A stretch of 64,000 nt of DNA from Spirochaetota bacterium (GTDB taxonomy: Bacteria; Spirochaetota; UBA4802; UBA5550): positions 143,910 through 207,909 of the forward strand of contig QKCL01000036.1 in assembly GCA_003246895.1 (NCBI GenBank), given 5' to 3'. The translations under genes were made by a program, and so were the position numbers. This document shows positions 1 through 9,839 of this stretch, piece by piece (position 1 is the first letter of the stretch; each line of letters begins with the position of its first letter). Below the pieces are notes generated by a model that saw only the letters and a program-made list of their open reading frames with translations, had not been told where the DNA came from and made no database searches.

Positions 1-260
1 TTTTACATATGATATCAGGGGGTCTTATTATCGGAGCTTTCTTTATGGCTACCGACATGGTAACAACTCCCATGACGACAAAAGGGCAGATACTATTTGC
101 CGCAGGATGCGGTGTAATTACAGTGCTGATAAGGCTTTACGGGGGATATCCTGAAGGTGTTTGTTACTCAATACTGCTGATGAACGCGTTTACGCCACTT
201 ATCGACAGATATATTTTCCCGAAAAAATTTGGTTCGATACCTGAACCGGCAAGGAGATAG
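1..260 (+). CDS. rnfD: RnfD (electron transport complex subunit D), C-terminal part, truncated by window start
   Basis: Open frame from the window edge; [11 protein letters not shown]...[22 protein letters not shown] is typical of the RnfD/NqrB C-terminus; followed directly by rnfG, E, A, B. Confidence 0.93.
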   Translation, partial: LHMISGGLIIGAFFMATDMVTTPMTTKGQILFAAGCGVITVLIRLYGGYPEGVCYSILLMNAFTPLIDRYIFPKKFGSIPEPARR

Positions 261-262
261 AG

Positions 263-823
263 ATGGCTAATCCAGAACACGTAAATGATAGCATGTTCAA
301 AATTACTCTGAATCTGACTATGGCGGCATTTTTATCCGGTTTGATTATTGCTGTTGTTTATTATTTCACCGCTCCGATAGCAGAGATTCAGAGAGTAAAA
401 ATGAAGGAACAGTCTATGAAAGAGCTGATTCCCGATGCGACTTCATTTGCACCGATCAAGGGTAAAGAGGAGTGGTATAGGGCTGAAAAAGACGGCAAGC
501 TTCTGGCGTATATCTTACTTGCCAGCGAGAAGGGGTTTGACGGTCACGTGAAGTTGTTGGTTGGTGTTAATCTGGATCAGGAGGTGATCGGCTATAAGGT
601 TCTTTCTCACAAGGAGACTCCCGGTTTAGGAGATCAGGCGTTCAAACCAAAATTTGCCGATCAGTTTAAAGGCAAGAGGTATCAGCAGCTTGAACTTGTT
701 AAAATCCAGGAGGAGGGCAAGATTACAGCTATTACCGGTGCTACTATTACATCACGCGCGGTGACAAATGGAGTCAGGCGTTCCCTTGTTGAGCTTGAAA
801 AATATTTAAATGAAAATAAATAA
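263..823 (+). CDS. rnfG: RnfG, FMN-binding electron transport complex subunit
   Basis: N-terminal TM helix, covalent FMN motif TGATITSRAV, HKETPGLGD motif, operon position. Confidence 0.95.
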   Translation: MANPEHVNDSMFKITLNLTMAAFLSGLIIAVVYYFTAPIAEIQRVKMKEQSMKELIPDATSFAPIKGKEEWYRAEKDGKLLAYILLASEKGFDGHVKLLVGVNLDQEVIGYKVLSHKETPGLGDQAFKPKFADQFKGKRYQQLELVKIQEEGKITAITGATITSRAVTNGVRRSLVELEKYLNENK

Positions 824-832
824 GAGGTGCAG

Positions 833-1453
833 ATGAATCTGTGGAAGGAATTTACCAAAGGTTTAATTGCTGAAAATCCGATTTTCAGATTGGCATTGAG
901 CCTCTGCCCAGCGCTTGCAGTAACATCAAATGTTTATAACGCGCTCGGGATGGGGCTTACTGTAATGTTTGTTATAACATGTAATAATATTTCTGTTTCC
1001 ATATTCAGAAAGGTTATCCACCCGAAGGTGAGGGTGCCTGTTTATATCATATCAATTGCGACAATTGTAACTGTTGCGATGCTCGTTCTTGAGGCTTTTC
1101 TCCCGATACTTTTCAAAGAGCTGGGGATATATCTTTCACTTGTTGTTGTATTCGCCATAATTCTTGCACGGGCAGAGGTCTTTGCCGCTAAGAATAAAGT
1201 TATTCCAGCCATGGTGGATGGTCTCGGTATGGGGGCAGGTTTTACTATAGGTATGGTATCTATCGGAGGGATCAGAGAGATAATCGGAAATGGTTCTTTT
1301 TTCGGGTACCAGTTATTAGGAAGCTGGTATCACCCTCCACTTATCGTAATTCTTGCTCCGGGGGGGTTTATTGTAATTGGATTTATTATAGGTGCGCTCA
1401 ATCTCTATGAAAAGCGCAAGATGGAGAGAACAACGGCTGGAGGTAAAATATGA
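833..1453 (+). CDS. rnfE: RnfE membrane subunit
   Basis: NLWKEFTKGLIAENPIFRLALSLCPALAVT and GLGMGAGFT motifs; ATG at 833 preceded by GAGGTG (listed ORF begins at GTG 827). Confidence 0.94.
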   Translation: MNLWKEFTKGLIAENPIFRLALSLCPALAVTSNVYNALGMGLTVMFVITCNNISVSIFRKVIHPKVRVPVYIISIATIVTVAMLVLEAFLPILFKELGIYLSLVVVFAIILARAEVFAAKNKVIPAMVDGLGMGAGFTIGMVSIGGIREIIGNGSFFGYQLLGSWYHPPLIVILAPGGFIVIGFIIGALNLYEKRKMERTTAGGKI

Positions 1454-2031
1454 CTGAGTATTTTCTGCTGTTTTTAAGTGCTGCGATAGTTAATAACTTT
1501 GTTTTATCACGCTATCTGGGACTCTGTATTTTTTTCGGGGTATCAAAGAATTTTCATGCTTCAACAAGTATGGGGCTTGCGATTATTTCAATTATCACCA
1601 TGAGCTCAATGCTCACATGGGTAATTGAACATTTTATTCTTATACCTCTTGGTTTATATTTTTTAAGAATGATCGTTTTTGTTGTCGTTATCGCCGTATT
1701 TGTTCAGCTGCTTGAGATGGTTATAAAAAAATTCATGCCTACTCTTTACAATATATGGGGTATATATCTTCTCCTTGTTGCAACAAACTGCGTTATTCTC
1801 GGTGTGCCTATTATTAACTCCGAGGAGCATTTCAACTTTATTAAAAGTACTGTTAACGCTCTTGGTTCAGGTACAGGTTTTGCAATTGCGCTGATTCTTT
1901 TCGCAAGTTTAAGGGAGAAACTTCAGTTTTCTGATGTACCGAAGAGTCTTGAAGGTCTTGGTATAGCTTTTATACTGGCGGGGATGCTGGCTCTTGCTTT
2001 TCAGGGATTCAGCGGTATGATCCCGCTATAA
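1450..2031 (+). CDS. rnfA: RnfA membrane subunit
   Basis: AAIVNNFVLSRYLGLCIFFGVS, ATNCVILGVP, GLGIAFILAGMLALAFQGFSGM; ATGA overlap with rnfE. Confidence 0.95.
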   Translation: MTEYFLLFLSAAIVNNFVLSRYLGLCIFFGVSKNFHASTSMGLAIISIITMSSMLTWVIEHFILIPLGLYFLRMIVFVVVIAVFVQLLEMVIKKFMPTLYNIWGIYLLLVATNCVILGVPIINSEEHFNFIKSTVNALGSGTGFAIALILFASLREKLQFSDVPKSLEGLGIAFILAGMLALAFQGFSGMIPL

Positions 2032-2049
2032 TGTTATAAAGGAGCAATT

Positions 2050-2904
2050 ATGATTACAGCAATTTATGCAGTATTGGCGATGGTGGGCCTTGGACTCTTT
2101 TTCGGCTTTTTCATATCATTCGCAAATAAAAAATGGGCAGTTGAAATTGACCCAAGAATACATGAGGTTGAGGACGCGCTGCCGAAAGGTCAGTGTGGTG
2201 CCTGCGGTTATCCCGGGTGTATGGCTTATGCTGAAGCAGTAGTAACCAACGCTGATGTACCACCCAATCTATGCGCACCTGGTAAAGACGCTGTTGCCCA
2301 GAAGGTTGCTGAAATTACCGGTAAAAAGGCCGAAGCGATGGAGCCTAAAATAGCCTTTGTAAGGTGTGCCGGTACTTACGAAAAAGCGGTGAGAACTTCT
2401 CTTTATAAAGGTATCTCTGACTGTGTATCTGCCGGTATGCTTCATGGCGGAGATAAGGGGTGCACATACGGTTGTCTGGGTTATGGTACATGTGCAAAGG
2501 TATGTATGTTTGATGCTCTTAAAATGAGCCCGGAAGGTATACCTGTAGTGAATCCTGATAAATGTACTGGATGTGGCAAATGTGCCACTGTATGCCCAAG
2601 ATCAATAATAACACTGGTTTCACCTGAAATTAAGGTCAAGATAAACTGTAATTCTAAAGATAAAGGGGCATTTGTCAGGAAAAACTGTAAAATGGGCTGT
2701 ATCGGCTGCGGCATCTGTGCTAAAGAGTGCCCGCATGGTGCGGTTATGGTTGAGAATTTTCTTGCCGTAGTAGACAGCTCAATTTGTAAGGAGAAATGTT
2801 CTGACCCTGTATGCCTTGCAAAATGTCCTACAATGGCTATCCGTCCTGCAATATGGGGAGTTGTTCCAGGCAATGAAGTTGCTGAGAAACTTGGTTTATC
2901 CTAA
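2050..2904 (+). CDS. rnfB: RnfB, Fe-S cluster subunit
   Basis: CGACGYPGC cluster plus ferredoxin motifs CTGCGKCATVCP and CIGCGICAKECP. Confidence 0.95.
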   Translation: MITAIYAVLAMVGLGLFFGFFISFANKKWAVEIDPRIHEVEDALPKGQCGACGYPGCMAYAEAVVTNADVPPNLCAPGKDAVAQKVAEITGKKAEAMEPKIAFVRCAGTYEKAVRTSLYKGISDCVSAGMLHGGDKGCTYGCLGYGTCAKVCMFDALKMSPEGIPVVNPDKCTGCGKCATVCPRSIITLVSPEIKVKINCNSKDKGAFVRKNCKMGCIGCGICAKECPHGAVMVENFLAVVDSSICKEKCSDPVCLAKCPTMAIRPAIWGVVPGNEVAEKLGLS

Positions 2905-2952
2905 AACTGTAGACGATAAAGGCCACTCCGATTAAATTGAAATGGTATTATA

Positions 2953-2990
2953 ACGTTCGATAAAAAATCAGAAAATTTTTTATCGAACGT
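2953..2990. repeat. Perfect 16-bp inverted repeat with 6-nt loop downstream of rnfB
   Basis: ACGTTCGATAAAAAAT-cagaaa-ATTTTTTATCGAACGT; could act as a terminator although no U-tract follows. Confidence 0.85.
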
Positions 2991-3273
2991 CTGGGTAATA
3001 ATGTACGTGAGTTGAAGGTTATACTTGTTCCGCAGAGAAATCTTAGGGTCATTTCTTTTAATTGTATATTTCCTGAATTATGAGTTGTGTATGAGACAAT
3101 TACCTGAAGGAGAAGCTGCTGACATTGACTTATGGAAATTAAAGATGTAAGCTTTCCTCTCCCTTCTTTACTAATTTAAATCGGGTTATTTAACCTGCAT
3201 GAAACAGTAAAAACTGACATTTTTCGATAATTATATTATATTCAGACATATAAATGCATATTGGAGGCCATCT

Positions 3274-3606
3274 ATGAAGTATAGAATTGATCCAATTGAA
3301 AATTTTATGGAAAATATGGGTTTTATCGGCAGACATGAATTTGAAGGTAATGTTGCCATGATGGGTGAGATGACCAGAAACGAAGGGAATCTGTTTGAGG
3401 CATTCAGATATGCACCGGAAGAACTCGTTGTTATTTTCAGGGACTGGATTAATGATCTTGAGGATGATATTATCAGCTATGCTGAAGGCAGGACCTGGAT
3501 ATCGGCACCCGATGTGGCATTGCGGTTTAAAATTTCCCGTGAAAGTGCAAATTATATTATCAAGGGAATGATAAGAAAAAAAAGGCTTAATCTGACTATT
3601 GCATGA
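3274..3606 (+). CDS. Hypothetical protein (110 aa), possible winged-helix-like C-terminus
   Basis: Complete ORF with ATTGGAGG ribosome-binding site; ISAPDVALRFKISRESANYIIKGMIRKK resembles an HTH segment. Confidence 0.7.
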   Translation: MKYRIDPIENFMENMGFIGRHEFEGNVAMMGEMTRNEGNLFEAFRYAPEELVVIFRDWINDLEDDIISYAEGRTWISAPDVALRFKISRESANYIIKGMIRKKRLNLTIA

Positions 3607-3698
3607 GACTTTATGAATTTAGAGTTAAAACTGGAAAGTAGTCGGAGTGTTTCCCTCAAGTTTTTTAATTAAAGTAATTTTCATTCTGTCTCTGATCG

Positions 3699-3729
3699 GC
3701 AGTATCATTATTTAAAGTAATGATACTGC
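3699..3729 (+). terminator. Putative intrinsic terminator hairpin
   Basis: 12-bp arms GCAGTATCATTA / TAATGATACTGC with 7-nt loop, followed by TTTGTT. Confidence 0.5.
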
Positions 3730-3916
3730 TTTGTTAACAGGTTCAGTCAAGGGCTTGAACAATCTTCTTTTCCCTGCACCAATGATATTCAGGTACATTC
3801 AATTTAGTTTTTGAATAAAACATTAATAAAATTCTTGAAATTGATGAGATAATAGTGTGTTAATAGTGTGCTGAGTTAATCAAAACTGTTGCTCTATATA
3901 CTATCGGGGAAGAAAA

Positions 3917-4918
3917 ATGAAAAGAATATTTGCCGCCATGCTGATCCTAGGTCTTGCTGCTCCGTTGTCCGCATTTGAAATACCCGGGGCTTTAAAAAAA
4001 ATTAAAAATGTCATACCAAAACCTACCGCTGAACTGAAAAAAGTATCAATAAAATCCATCAGTCTCCGTGATATTGATCTCCTTTTTCACGTTGAGATAT
4101 ATAATCCATATCCCGTGAGCCTGAAACTGAGGGAGGTGGGGTACACATTTATGGTGGAGGGTAAGCAGTTTTTAAAAACAAAAACTGAAAAACCACTGAG
4201 CATAAAGGCAAAGAAGAAGGCAATGAATGTTTTTAGTGTTAATCTGAAATATGCAGATATCATGAATATTGTAAAAGATTACAAAAACAGGGAGGTCCTG
4301 AACTGCCAGAGCAGGGTACGTCTTGAACTGTGGCTTCCTGAGAGTGTACACAAGGCCCTTGGAAAGAGTATTGCATTTAATTTTAAGCATGACACAACTC
4401 TTCCTGCAGTGAAGCCGAAAATTAATGTGGTAAATTTCAAGGTAAACATGCCGTCCTATTCAGATATCCTTAGGCAGCTTAAGGAGAAGAAAAAGAGTGT
4501 AGATGCAAAGAGTGTCGCCAAAATGTTTTCAAACATACTTTCCGGAAAGTCGGCAAAGAATATAATAGATCCGACTTCCATTGATGTGCCTATTGATGTT
4601 AACTTCGATATTCATTTAAAGAATGAGGCCAGGGCAAAGCTTCTCTTTAATAATCTGAACTACAATTTTTATGTCGGCAGCAACAAACTTGTGGGCGGAC
4701 TGACTAAAAAGATAGTGCAGAAAGGAGATGTTTCTGTAATTTCAATAGGCAACAGGTTCAGTTCAAAGAGTCTTTCTAAATCCATCTATGAACTCTTCAA
4801 AAAAGGCAAAGGTGACTTTAGTGTGCAGGGAGTCACCAAGCTGCAGCTTCCTGTGAAGTATTTCAAAGAGCCCCTGGATCTGAAATTTACCGAAGGCGGA
4901 AATTTCAGTATCCGGTAG
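3917..4918 (+). CDS. LEA type 2 / WHy-like family protein, secreted
   Basis: Signal peptide MKRIFAAMLILGLAAPLSA; LEA14-like pattern (VSIKSISLRDIDLLFHVEIYNPYPVSLKLREVGYTFMVEGKQF). Confidence 0.7.
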   Translation: MKRIFAAMLILGLAAPLSAFEIPGALKKIKNVIPKPTAELKKVSIKSISLRDIDLLFHVEIYNPYPVSLKLREVGYTFMVEGKQFLKTKTEKPLSIKAKKKAMNVFSVNLKYADIMNIVKDYKNREVLNCQSRVRLELWLPESVHKALGKSIAFNFKHDTTLPAVKPKINVVNFKVNMPSYSDILRQLKEKKKSVDAKSVAKMFSNILSGKSAKNIIDPTSIDVPIDVNFDIHLKNEARAKLLFNNLNYNFYVGSNKLVGGLTKKIVQKGDVSVISIGNRFSSKSLSKSIYELFKKGKGDFSVQGVTKLQLPVKYFKEPLDLKFTEGGNFSIR

Positions 4919-4932
4919 TCTGCATTATTACA

Positions 4933-4970
4933 GCCGGTACTGAAAGCCGATTATGCGGTGCAGTACCGGT
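4933..4970 (+). terminator. Putative terminator hairpin
   Basis: CCGGTACTG ... CAGTACCGG arms with internal pairing, followed by TATTCTTTCTG. Confidence 0.5.
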
Positions 4971-5208
4971 ATTCTTTCTGTAATTTTTTTGTGCTATGAA
5001 TTCATTCGATATTTGTTATGACAGTTTCGCTGTGAGTCCTTGGATTATCCATTAATAATTTTGTTTTACCGGTAATGTCATTATTATATATAAGTACAGT
5101 CACAAGCAGTTTTTAATGAAATTCTGATAGGGGGATTTCTCTGAACAGAAAGATGAATTCAGATTACTTGTGAAAAATATTTAACAGTATCGATGAGGAT
5201 AATTTCTC

Positions 5209-7875
5209 TTGAAAAACGGATCATTTTCCCTGAGAATAAAAATTCTTTTCTGGGTATTGCCTATTGTTATGCTGGGCATGTTGATTATGAGTTTCGTGGC
5301 ATTCAGGTATATCACTACAATTATAGAGGGTGAACTTGCCGAAAGCATGTTCAGTTCAGTTGGAAAAAGTGCAGACAGCATTAACAGATGGCTGAATACA
5401 ATGATGCTGGAACCGGAAGCGATTGCTGTAACATCCGCTGCAAAAAATATAAACAGAAATTTCAGAGAGTTCGACCTGCAGAATCGGAACAGGTTTAAAG
5501 CGCTTCACGGCAAGTATCCGGATATTTTTCAGGACATCTACGGGGCAAACCGCAATGGTATATATCATACAGTTTTTAAATCAGGAAAGAAGCTGATATT
5601 TCATGAAGGAGATATTGCAAGCAGACACTATTTTATATCCATCATGAAGGGTGGCCCAACTCAGATAACCCCTCCGCTTGTTTCAAGAACTACCGGAGTT
5701 CCCACGGTCTTTATTGTAGCTCCCATAACGGATAAAAACAACAGGCCTGCTGGCCTGGTCGGGGCCGGGCTTTCTCTTAAATATATTCAGCAGGTTGTGA
5801 GGGAGCTCGGCACGGGAAAGTCAGGGTATGGTTTTATTATTACTGAAGATGGAACATTTGTTTCACATTCAACGCAGGATTCTGTTACTGGTAGAAGCAT
5901 TTACGAAAAGGAATTTTTTTCTGACAGATCACTTGGAGAAAGGCTCACTACCGGCAAACAGGGCACTTTCAGATATATGCATAACGGCATGGACATGGTG
6001 ATTTTTTACAAAAAAATTCCTGTAACCGGATGGGTTGTCGCGTCGGCCATCTCCGCCATGGAGCTTTTTCATCCTGCCACTGATATGATCAGAATTCTTA
6101 TGATTATAATTGCTTTTACATGTATTGTAACAGGTATTTCAATTTATTACGCCATGGGCAGACTTGTGAAACCTCTGCAGGTTCTGGTGAAAAAGACCGG
6201 GGAGATATCCTTGGGAAATTTTATGGGTGAAGATCTGCCGGTTGAGTCAAATGATGAAATTGGAACGCTTTCTGAATCTTTTAACATTATGAAGGCAGAC
6301 CTGAATGAGTTAATGACCCGTCTGAGAAACAGTGAAGACAATTACAGGGGGATATTTGAAAATTCCGTTGAAGGTATACTTCAGACCACCATGGAAGGGA
6401 GAATGCTCATTGTGAATCCGGCAATGGTGCGCATGCTCCATGGAGAATCGGCAGATCAGATAGTAAATACATATACGGATATCAAAAATCAGCTCTATGC
6501 CAATCCAGAAGACAGGAGAGGGATACTTGACAAACTGCGTGAAGAAGGCAGAATTTACCATGAAGAGATAATGTTTGTCTGCATTGATTCTGAAAAGATC
6601 TGGGTTTCCATAAGTGCATTTTTGGTGAGAGACCGCAGCGGGGTTCCGGTTAGAATTGAGGCTCTTGTTTCAGATATAAGCTATCGTAAAAAAATTGAGC
6701 AGGAGAGGGAAAGGCTCTTTCAGGAACTTGTTCAGGCTCAGAAACTTGAGGCTGTGGGACAACTCGCAGGAGGTGTTGCCCATGACTTTAATAATATGCT
6801 TGCAGTCATACTGGGCAGAGTTGAAATCGCGCTTCTCACGATGAACAGGGCAGACCCGCATTACAGTACTCTCATTGAAATACAGGATGCGGCTGAGCAT
6901 TCTGTAAACCTGACGCGTCAGCTCCTTGCATTCGCGAGAAAGCAGGCCGTATCGCCTGAAATAATTGATATAAATGCCGCAATAAAGGGAATGTTTAAAT
7001 TATTAAAACGTCTCATAAGTGAAGATATCAAGCTTTCCTTTGTCCCGGGAGAGGGGGTATGGGCAATATTCATGGACCCGGACCAGGCAGGGCAGATCCT
7101 CGCTAATCTCTGTGTAAATGCAAGGGATTCAATCACAGGAAACGGCATAATAACAATAAGGACAGAGAACAGGATTGTTGAAGAAGCAGATTCAGTTATT
7201 GCCAGCGGCGAAGAGGATTTTGATCCGGGCGAGTATGTATGCATCTCTGTGGAGGATAACGGTTCCGGAATGGACGAGAATATAAAGAAGCATATATTCG
7301 AGCCCTTTTTCACAACAAAGAAGCTGGGTAAGGGAACAGGGCTTGGCCTTTCAACAATATATGGTATTGTAAAACAGAACGGAGGTTTTGTAAACGTATA
7401 TAGTGAGAAGAACCAGGGAACTGTTTTCAGAATATACCTCCCCAGGTCTTCAAAAGCAGGAAGTGTAAAGAGTGAAGATATACAGGAAGAAATAAAGCCC
7501 GTATCGGTAAAAACGGTTCTCCTTGTGGAAGATGATCCCAGGCTTCTGGGCATTTCAAGGATTATTCTCGAGAAGCTGGGCTGCACGGTATTCACGGCCG
7601 TATCTGCTGCTGAAGCGCTTCGATTTGCCGGAGATCTTTCATGCGACATGGACATGGTCATTACAGATGTGATAATGCCCGAGATGAACGGGTATGATCT
7701 TGCCAAACGGGTGGAGGAGATAAGGCCGGGAATAAAAACTATTTTCATGTCAGGGTACAGTTCAGACATACTTGCGCCAAAGGGGATTCTTGCAGAAGGA
7801 ATTAACTTTATACAGAAGCCCTTTACGCTTCGGAGCCTTTCGGAAAAGATAAACGAAGTAATGGGAACTAGCTAG
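5209..7875 (+). CDS. Hybrid sensor histidine kinase (extracytoplasmic sensor, HAMP, PAS, HisKA, HATPase_c, REC)
   Basis: TTG start; [16 protein letters not shown]-box, [26 protein letters not shown]-terminal receiver (VEDDPRL...VITDVIMPEMNGYDL...QKPF). Confidence 0.92.
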   Translation: MKNGSFSLRIKILFWVLPIVMLGMLIMSFVAFRYITTIIEGELAESMFSSVGKSADSINRWLNTMMLEPEAIAVTSAAKNINRNFREFDLQNRNRFKALHGKYPDIFQDIYGANRNGIYHTVFKSGKKLIFHEGDIASRHYFISIMKGGPTQITPPLVSRTTGVPTVFIVAPITDKNNRPAGLVGAGLSLKYIQQVVRELGTGKSGYGFIITEDGTFVSHSTQDSVTGRSIYEKEFFSDRSLGERLTTGKQGTFRYMHNGMDMVIFYKKIPVTGWVVASAISAMELFHPATDMIRILMIIIAFTCIVTGISIYYAMGRLVKPLQVLVKKTGEISLGNFMGEDLPVESNDEIGTLSESFNIMKADLNELMTRLRNSEDNYRGIFENSVEGILQTTMEGRMLIVNPAMVRMLHGESADQIVNTYTDIKNQLYANPEDRRGILDKLREEGRIYHEEIMFVCIDSEKIWVSISAFLVRDRSGVPVRIEALVSDISYRKKIEQERERLFQELVQAQKLEAVGQLAGGVAHDFNNMLAVILGRVEIALLTMNRADPHYSTLIEIQDAAEHSVNLTRQLLAFARKQAVSPEIIDINAAIKGMFKLLKRLISEDIKLSFVPGEGVWAIFMDPDQAGQILANLCVNARDSITGNGIITIRTENRIVEEADSVIASGEEDFDPGEYVCISVEDNGSGMDENIKKHIFEPFFTTKKLGKGTGLGLSTIYGIVKQNGGFVNVYSEKNQGTVFRIYLPRSSKAGSVKSEDIQEEIKPVSVKTVLLVEDDPRLLGISRIILEKLGCTVFTAVSAAEALRFAGDLSCDMDMVITDVIMPEMNGYDLAKRVEEIRPGIKTIFMSGYSSDILAPKGILAEGINFIQKPFTLRSLSEKINEVMGTS

Positions 7876-8606
7876 GCTTTCGGCAGATTTTCATCCTTGC
7901 TGGTCAGGGCCATATTTTTGGCCATGTCATGGCAGGTTCTGTGATAGGGGTCTCCTCCGCCGGATTTAATCCATTTCCAGTAAATTTTTCTGCTTTTTAT
8001 TTCCAGTGACATAATTTTCCAGAGATCGCTGTTTTTTGCGGGTTTCCCTGATGCTGTGATGTATCCGTTTGCCTCCCAGGATGCAAGCCATATCCAGACA
8101 CCTCTCTTTACATAGAGGCTGTCTGTGTACACTGCAACAGCCGGAGAAGAGGAGGACTGGATTCCCTTCAGCGCAGCCATGAGTTCCATCCTGCAGCTGT
8201 CGGTAGTTTTATCACTTCCCGAGTGTGAAGAAATTTTATCTCCGTCTATTATTGTGCAGGCCCACCCTCCTGTGCCTGAATTTGAAAGGCTGCCGTCGCA
8301 GTAAATTTTTGGAATATCAGAAGGGATCTCTTCGTCTGAATATTTCCTTTCCGGGAAATAGACCGGGAGAGGGGAGCTGTTCCATTCACCCGATGAAAGT
8401 CCTGAATTAATTATTTTTATTATGTTTGTGCTGTTGGAAACAAGTGTTTCAATAAAAAAAGAGTGGGCGTTTTCAAAGGAGATACTCCTGGTTTCGGGAC
8501 AGTACTGAAATTCCTGGGACCCGGAATTTCTTTTCTCAATTGTAAAGAAGTAAATGCCGTGCCGGGTTTCCTTGTGGTGAAGAAAAAAAAGCCTGTCTTC
8601 ATTCAT
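7872..8606 (-). CDS. RNase HI-like protein with ~100-aa N-terminal extension
   Basis: IYCDGSLSNSGTGGWACTI, ELMAALKGIQ, VYTDSLYVKRGVWIWLASWEANG, WIKSGGGDPYHRTCHDMAKNMA. Confidence 0.85.
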   Translation of the reverse strand: MNEDRLFFLHHKETRHGIYFFTIEKRNSGSQEFQYCPETRSISFENAHSFFIETLVSNSTNIIKIINSGLSSGEWNSSPLPVYFPERKYSDEEIPSDIPKIYCDGSLSNSGTGGWACTIIDGDKISSHSGSDKTTDSCRMELMAALKGIQSSSSPAVAVYTDSLYVKRGVWIWLASWEANGYITASGKPAKNSDLWKIMSLEIKSRKIYWKWIKSGGGDPYHRTCHDMAKNMALTSKDENLPKA

Positions 8607-8723
8607 AGGAATGTCCTCTCGACAATAAACTGCTTTGCCGGTTTGTCTACTGTACTCTGACAGCGGGCGGCATACAAATACTTATTATTGTATAATACCC
8701 GGCTGCTGCACCGGGCATACTGT

Positions 8724-9668
8724 TTATTTTTCACAGAAACATGAACTGCCTGTTTTTCTGTTGTCTTTGAAACACCAGAATGACGCAAGCAGAGAACCGG
8801 ATATGTTGTGCCATACGCTGAATATGGCGCCGGGCAGAGTCGCCACGATCATGTCCGCAAAGTGTTTTGCCGCAAGTGCAACACTCAGCCCGCTGTTCTG
8901 CATACCGACTTCAATGCTCACTGTTCTGCATATATCCCTGGAATATCCGAGCATTCTTGGAATGTAGTATCCTGCGAAGAGGCCTGTGGTGTTGTGAAGA
9001 ACCACCGCAAGAAGCAGTATGCCGCTGACACCGGCAAGGTTCTTTTTGTTCAGGGCAACTACAGTTGCAATGATTAGTACAATAATTATTACTGATACAG
9101 ACGGAAAAATCTCCTTCAGAGCCCTGATCTTTTTACTGAAGAATGTGTTTATAACCGCGCCGAGAATTACAGGAACTATTACAATTTTAAATACACTGAT
9201 GAGCATGTTTATGATTGGTACATCTACAGCCTGATTTACATAGAGAAATGTCAGAAAGGGGGTGGCAAAAACTGCAAGCAGTGTGGATACAGATGTCATG
9301 GTAATGGAAAGTGCCACGTTCGCTCCGGCGAGATAGCAGATAACATTTGATGCTGTTCCGCCGGGGCAGCTGCCCACAAGAACCATGCCCACTGTCTGTG
9401 CAGTTGAAAGGCCGAGTATTTTTGATATGATAAATGCTGCAAACGGCATGACTCCGAATTGAAGAATAACTCCCAGGCCCACTACTGCCGGTTTTTTCAG
9501 GATTTCCCTGAAACTTTCCCAGCTCAGTGTTATTCCCATGCCGAACATTATCAGTGCTAGGCCCGGAACAATATATGGCTTGAGGCCTGTGAAAAGGCCG
9601 GGGTTTATATAGGCTGCAACTGCTCCTGCAATTGCCCAGAGTGTGAAGAGTTTGTTGAAAAGCTGCAT
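8724..9668 (-). CDS. Bile acid:sodium symporter family (SBF/BASS) transporter
   Basis: Multi-TM protein; MFGMGITLSWESF, GSCPGGTASNVICYLAGANVALSITMTSVSTLLA, EVGMQNSGLSVALA motifs. Confidence 0.92.
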   Translation of the reverse strand: MQLFNKLFTLWAIAGAVAAYINPGLFTGLKPYIVPGLALIMFGMGITLSWESFREILKKPAVVGLGVILQFGVMPFAAFIISKILGLSTAQTVGMVLVGSCPGGTASNVICYLAGANVALSITMTSVSTLLAVFATPFLTFLYVNQAVDVPIINMLISVFKIVIVPVILGAVINTFFSKKIRALKEIFPSVSVIIIVLIIATVVALNKKNLAGVSGILLLAVVLHNTTGLFAGYYIPRMLGYSRDICRTVSIEVGMQNSGLSVALAAKHFADMIVATLPGAIFSVWHNISGSLLASFWCFKDNRKTGSSCFCEK

Positions 9669-9839
9669 GTGATTTTCTCCGGAATAGTATGTAACAATAG
9701 TAGTAATTACGGCCTTCTATGCAAGGAAAAAAGAACGCCTGTATATCAAAATCAGGGAAACTCAATAATATTTGCAATTGAACCAGAGATGAGGTATTTT
9801 AAATTAATATTTTATTCAAGGCAGAAAGGAATAGGTGAT

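Noticed and set aside
2481-2873. Antisense ORF of 130 aa opposite rnfB
   Set aside because: Shadow frame of a strongly supported gene; Cys/His-rich only because of the ferredoxin motifs on the other strand.
6918-7769. 283-aa antisense ORF opposite the hybrid kinase
   Set aside because: Ser/Phe/Ile-rich low-complexity translation typical of a shadow ORF; the sense strand has clear kinase and receiver motifs.
9187-9777. 196-aa ORF overlapping the bile acid symporter in another frame
   Set aside because: Cys/His/Ser-rich shadow frame; the symporter frame has clear family motifs.
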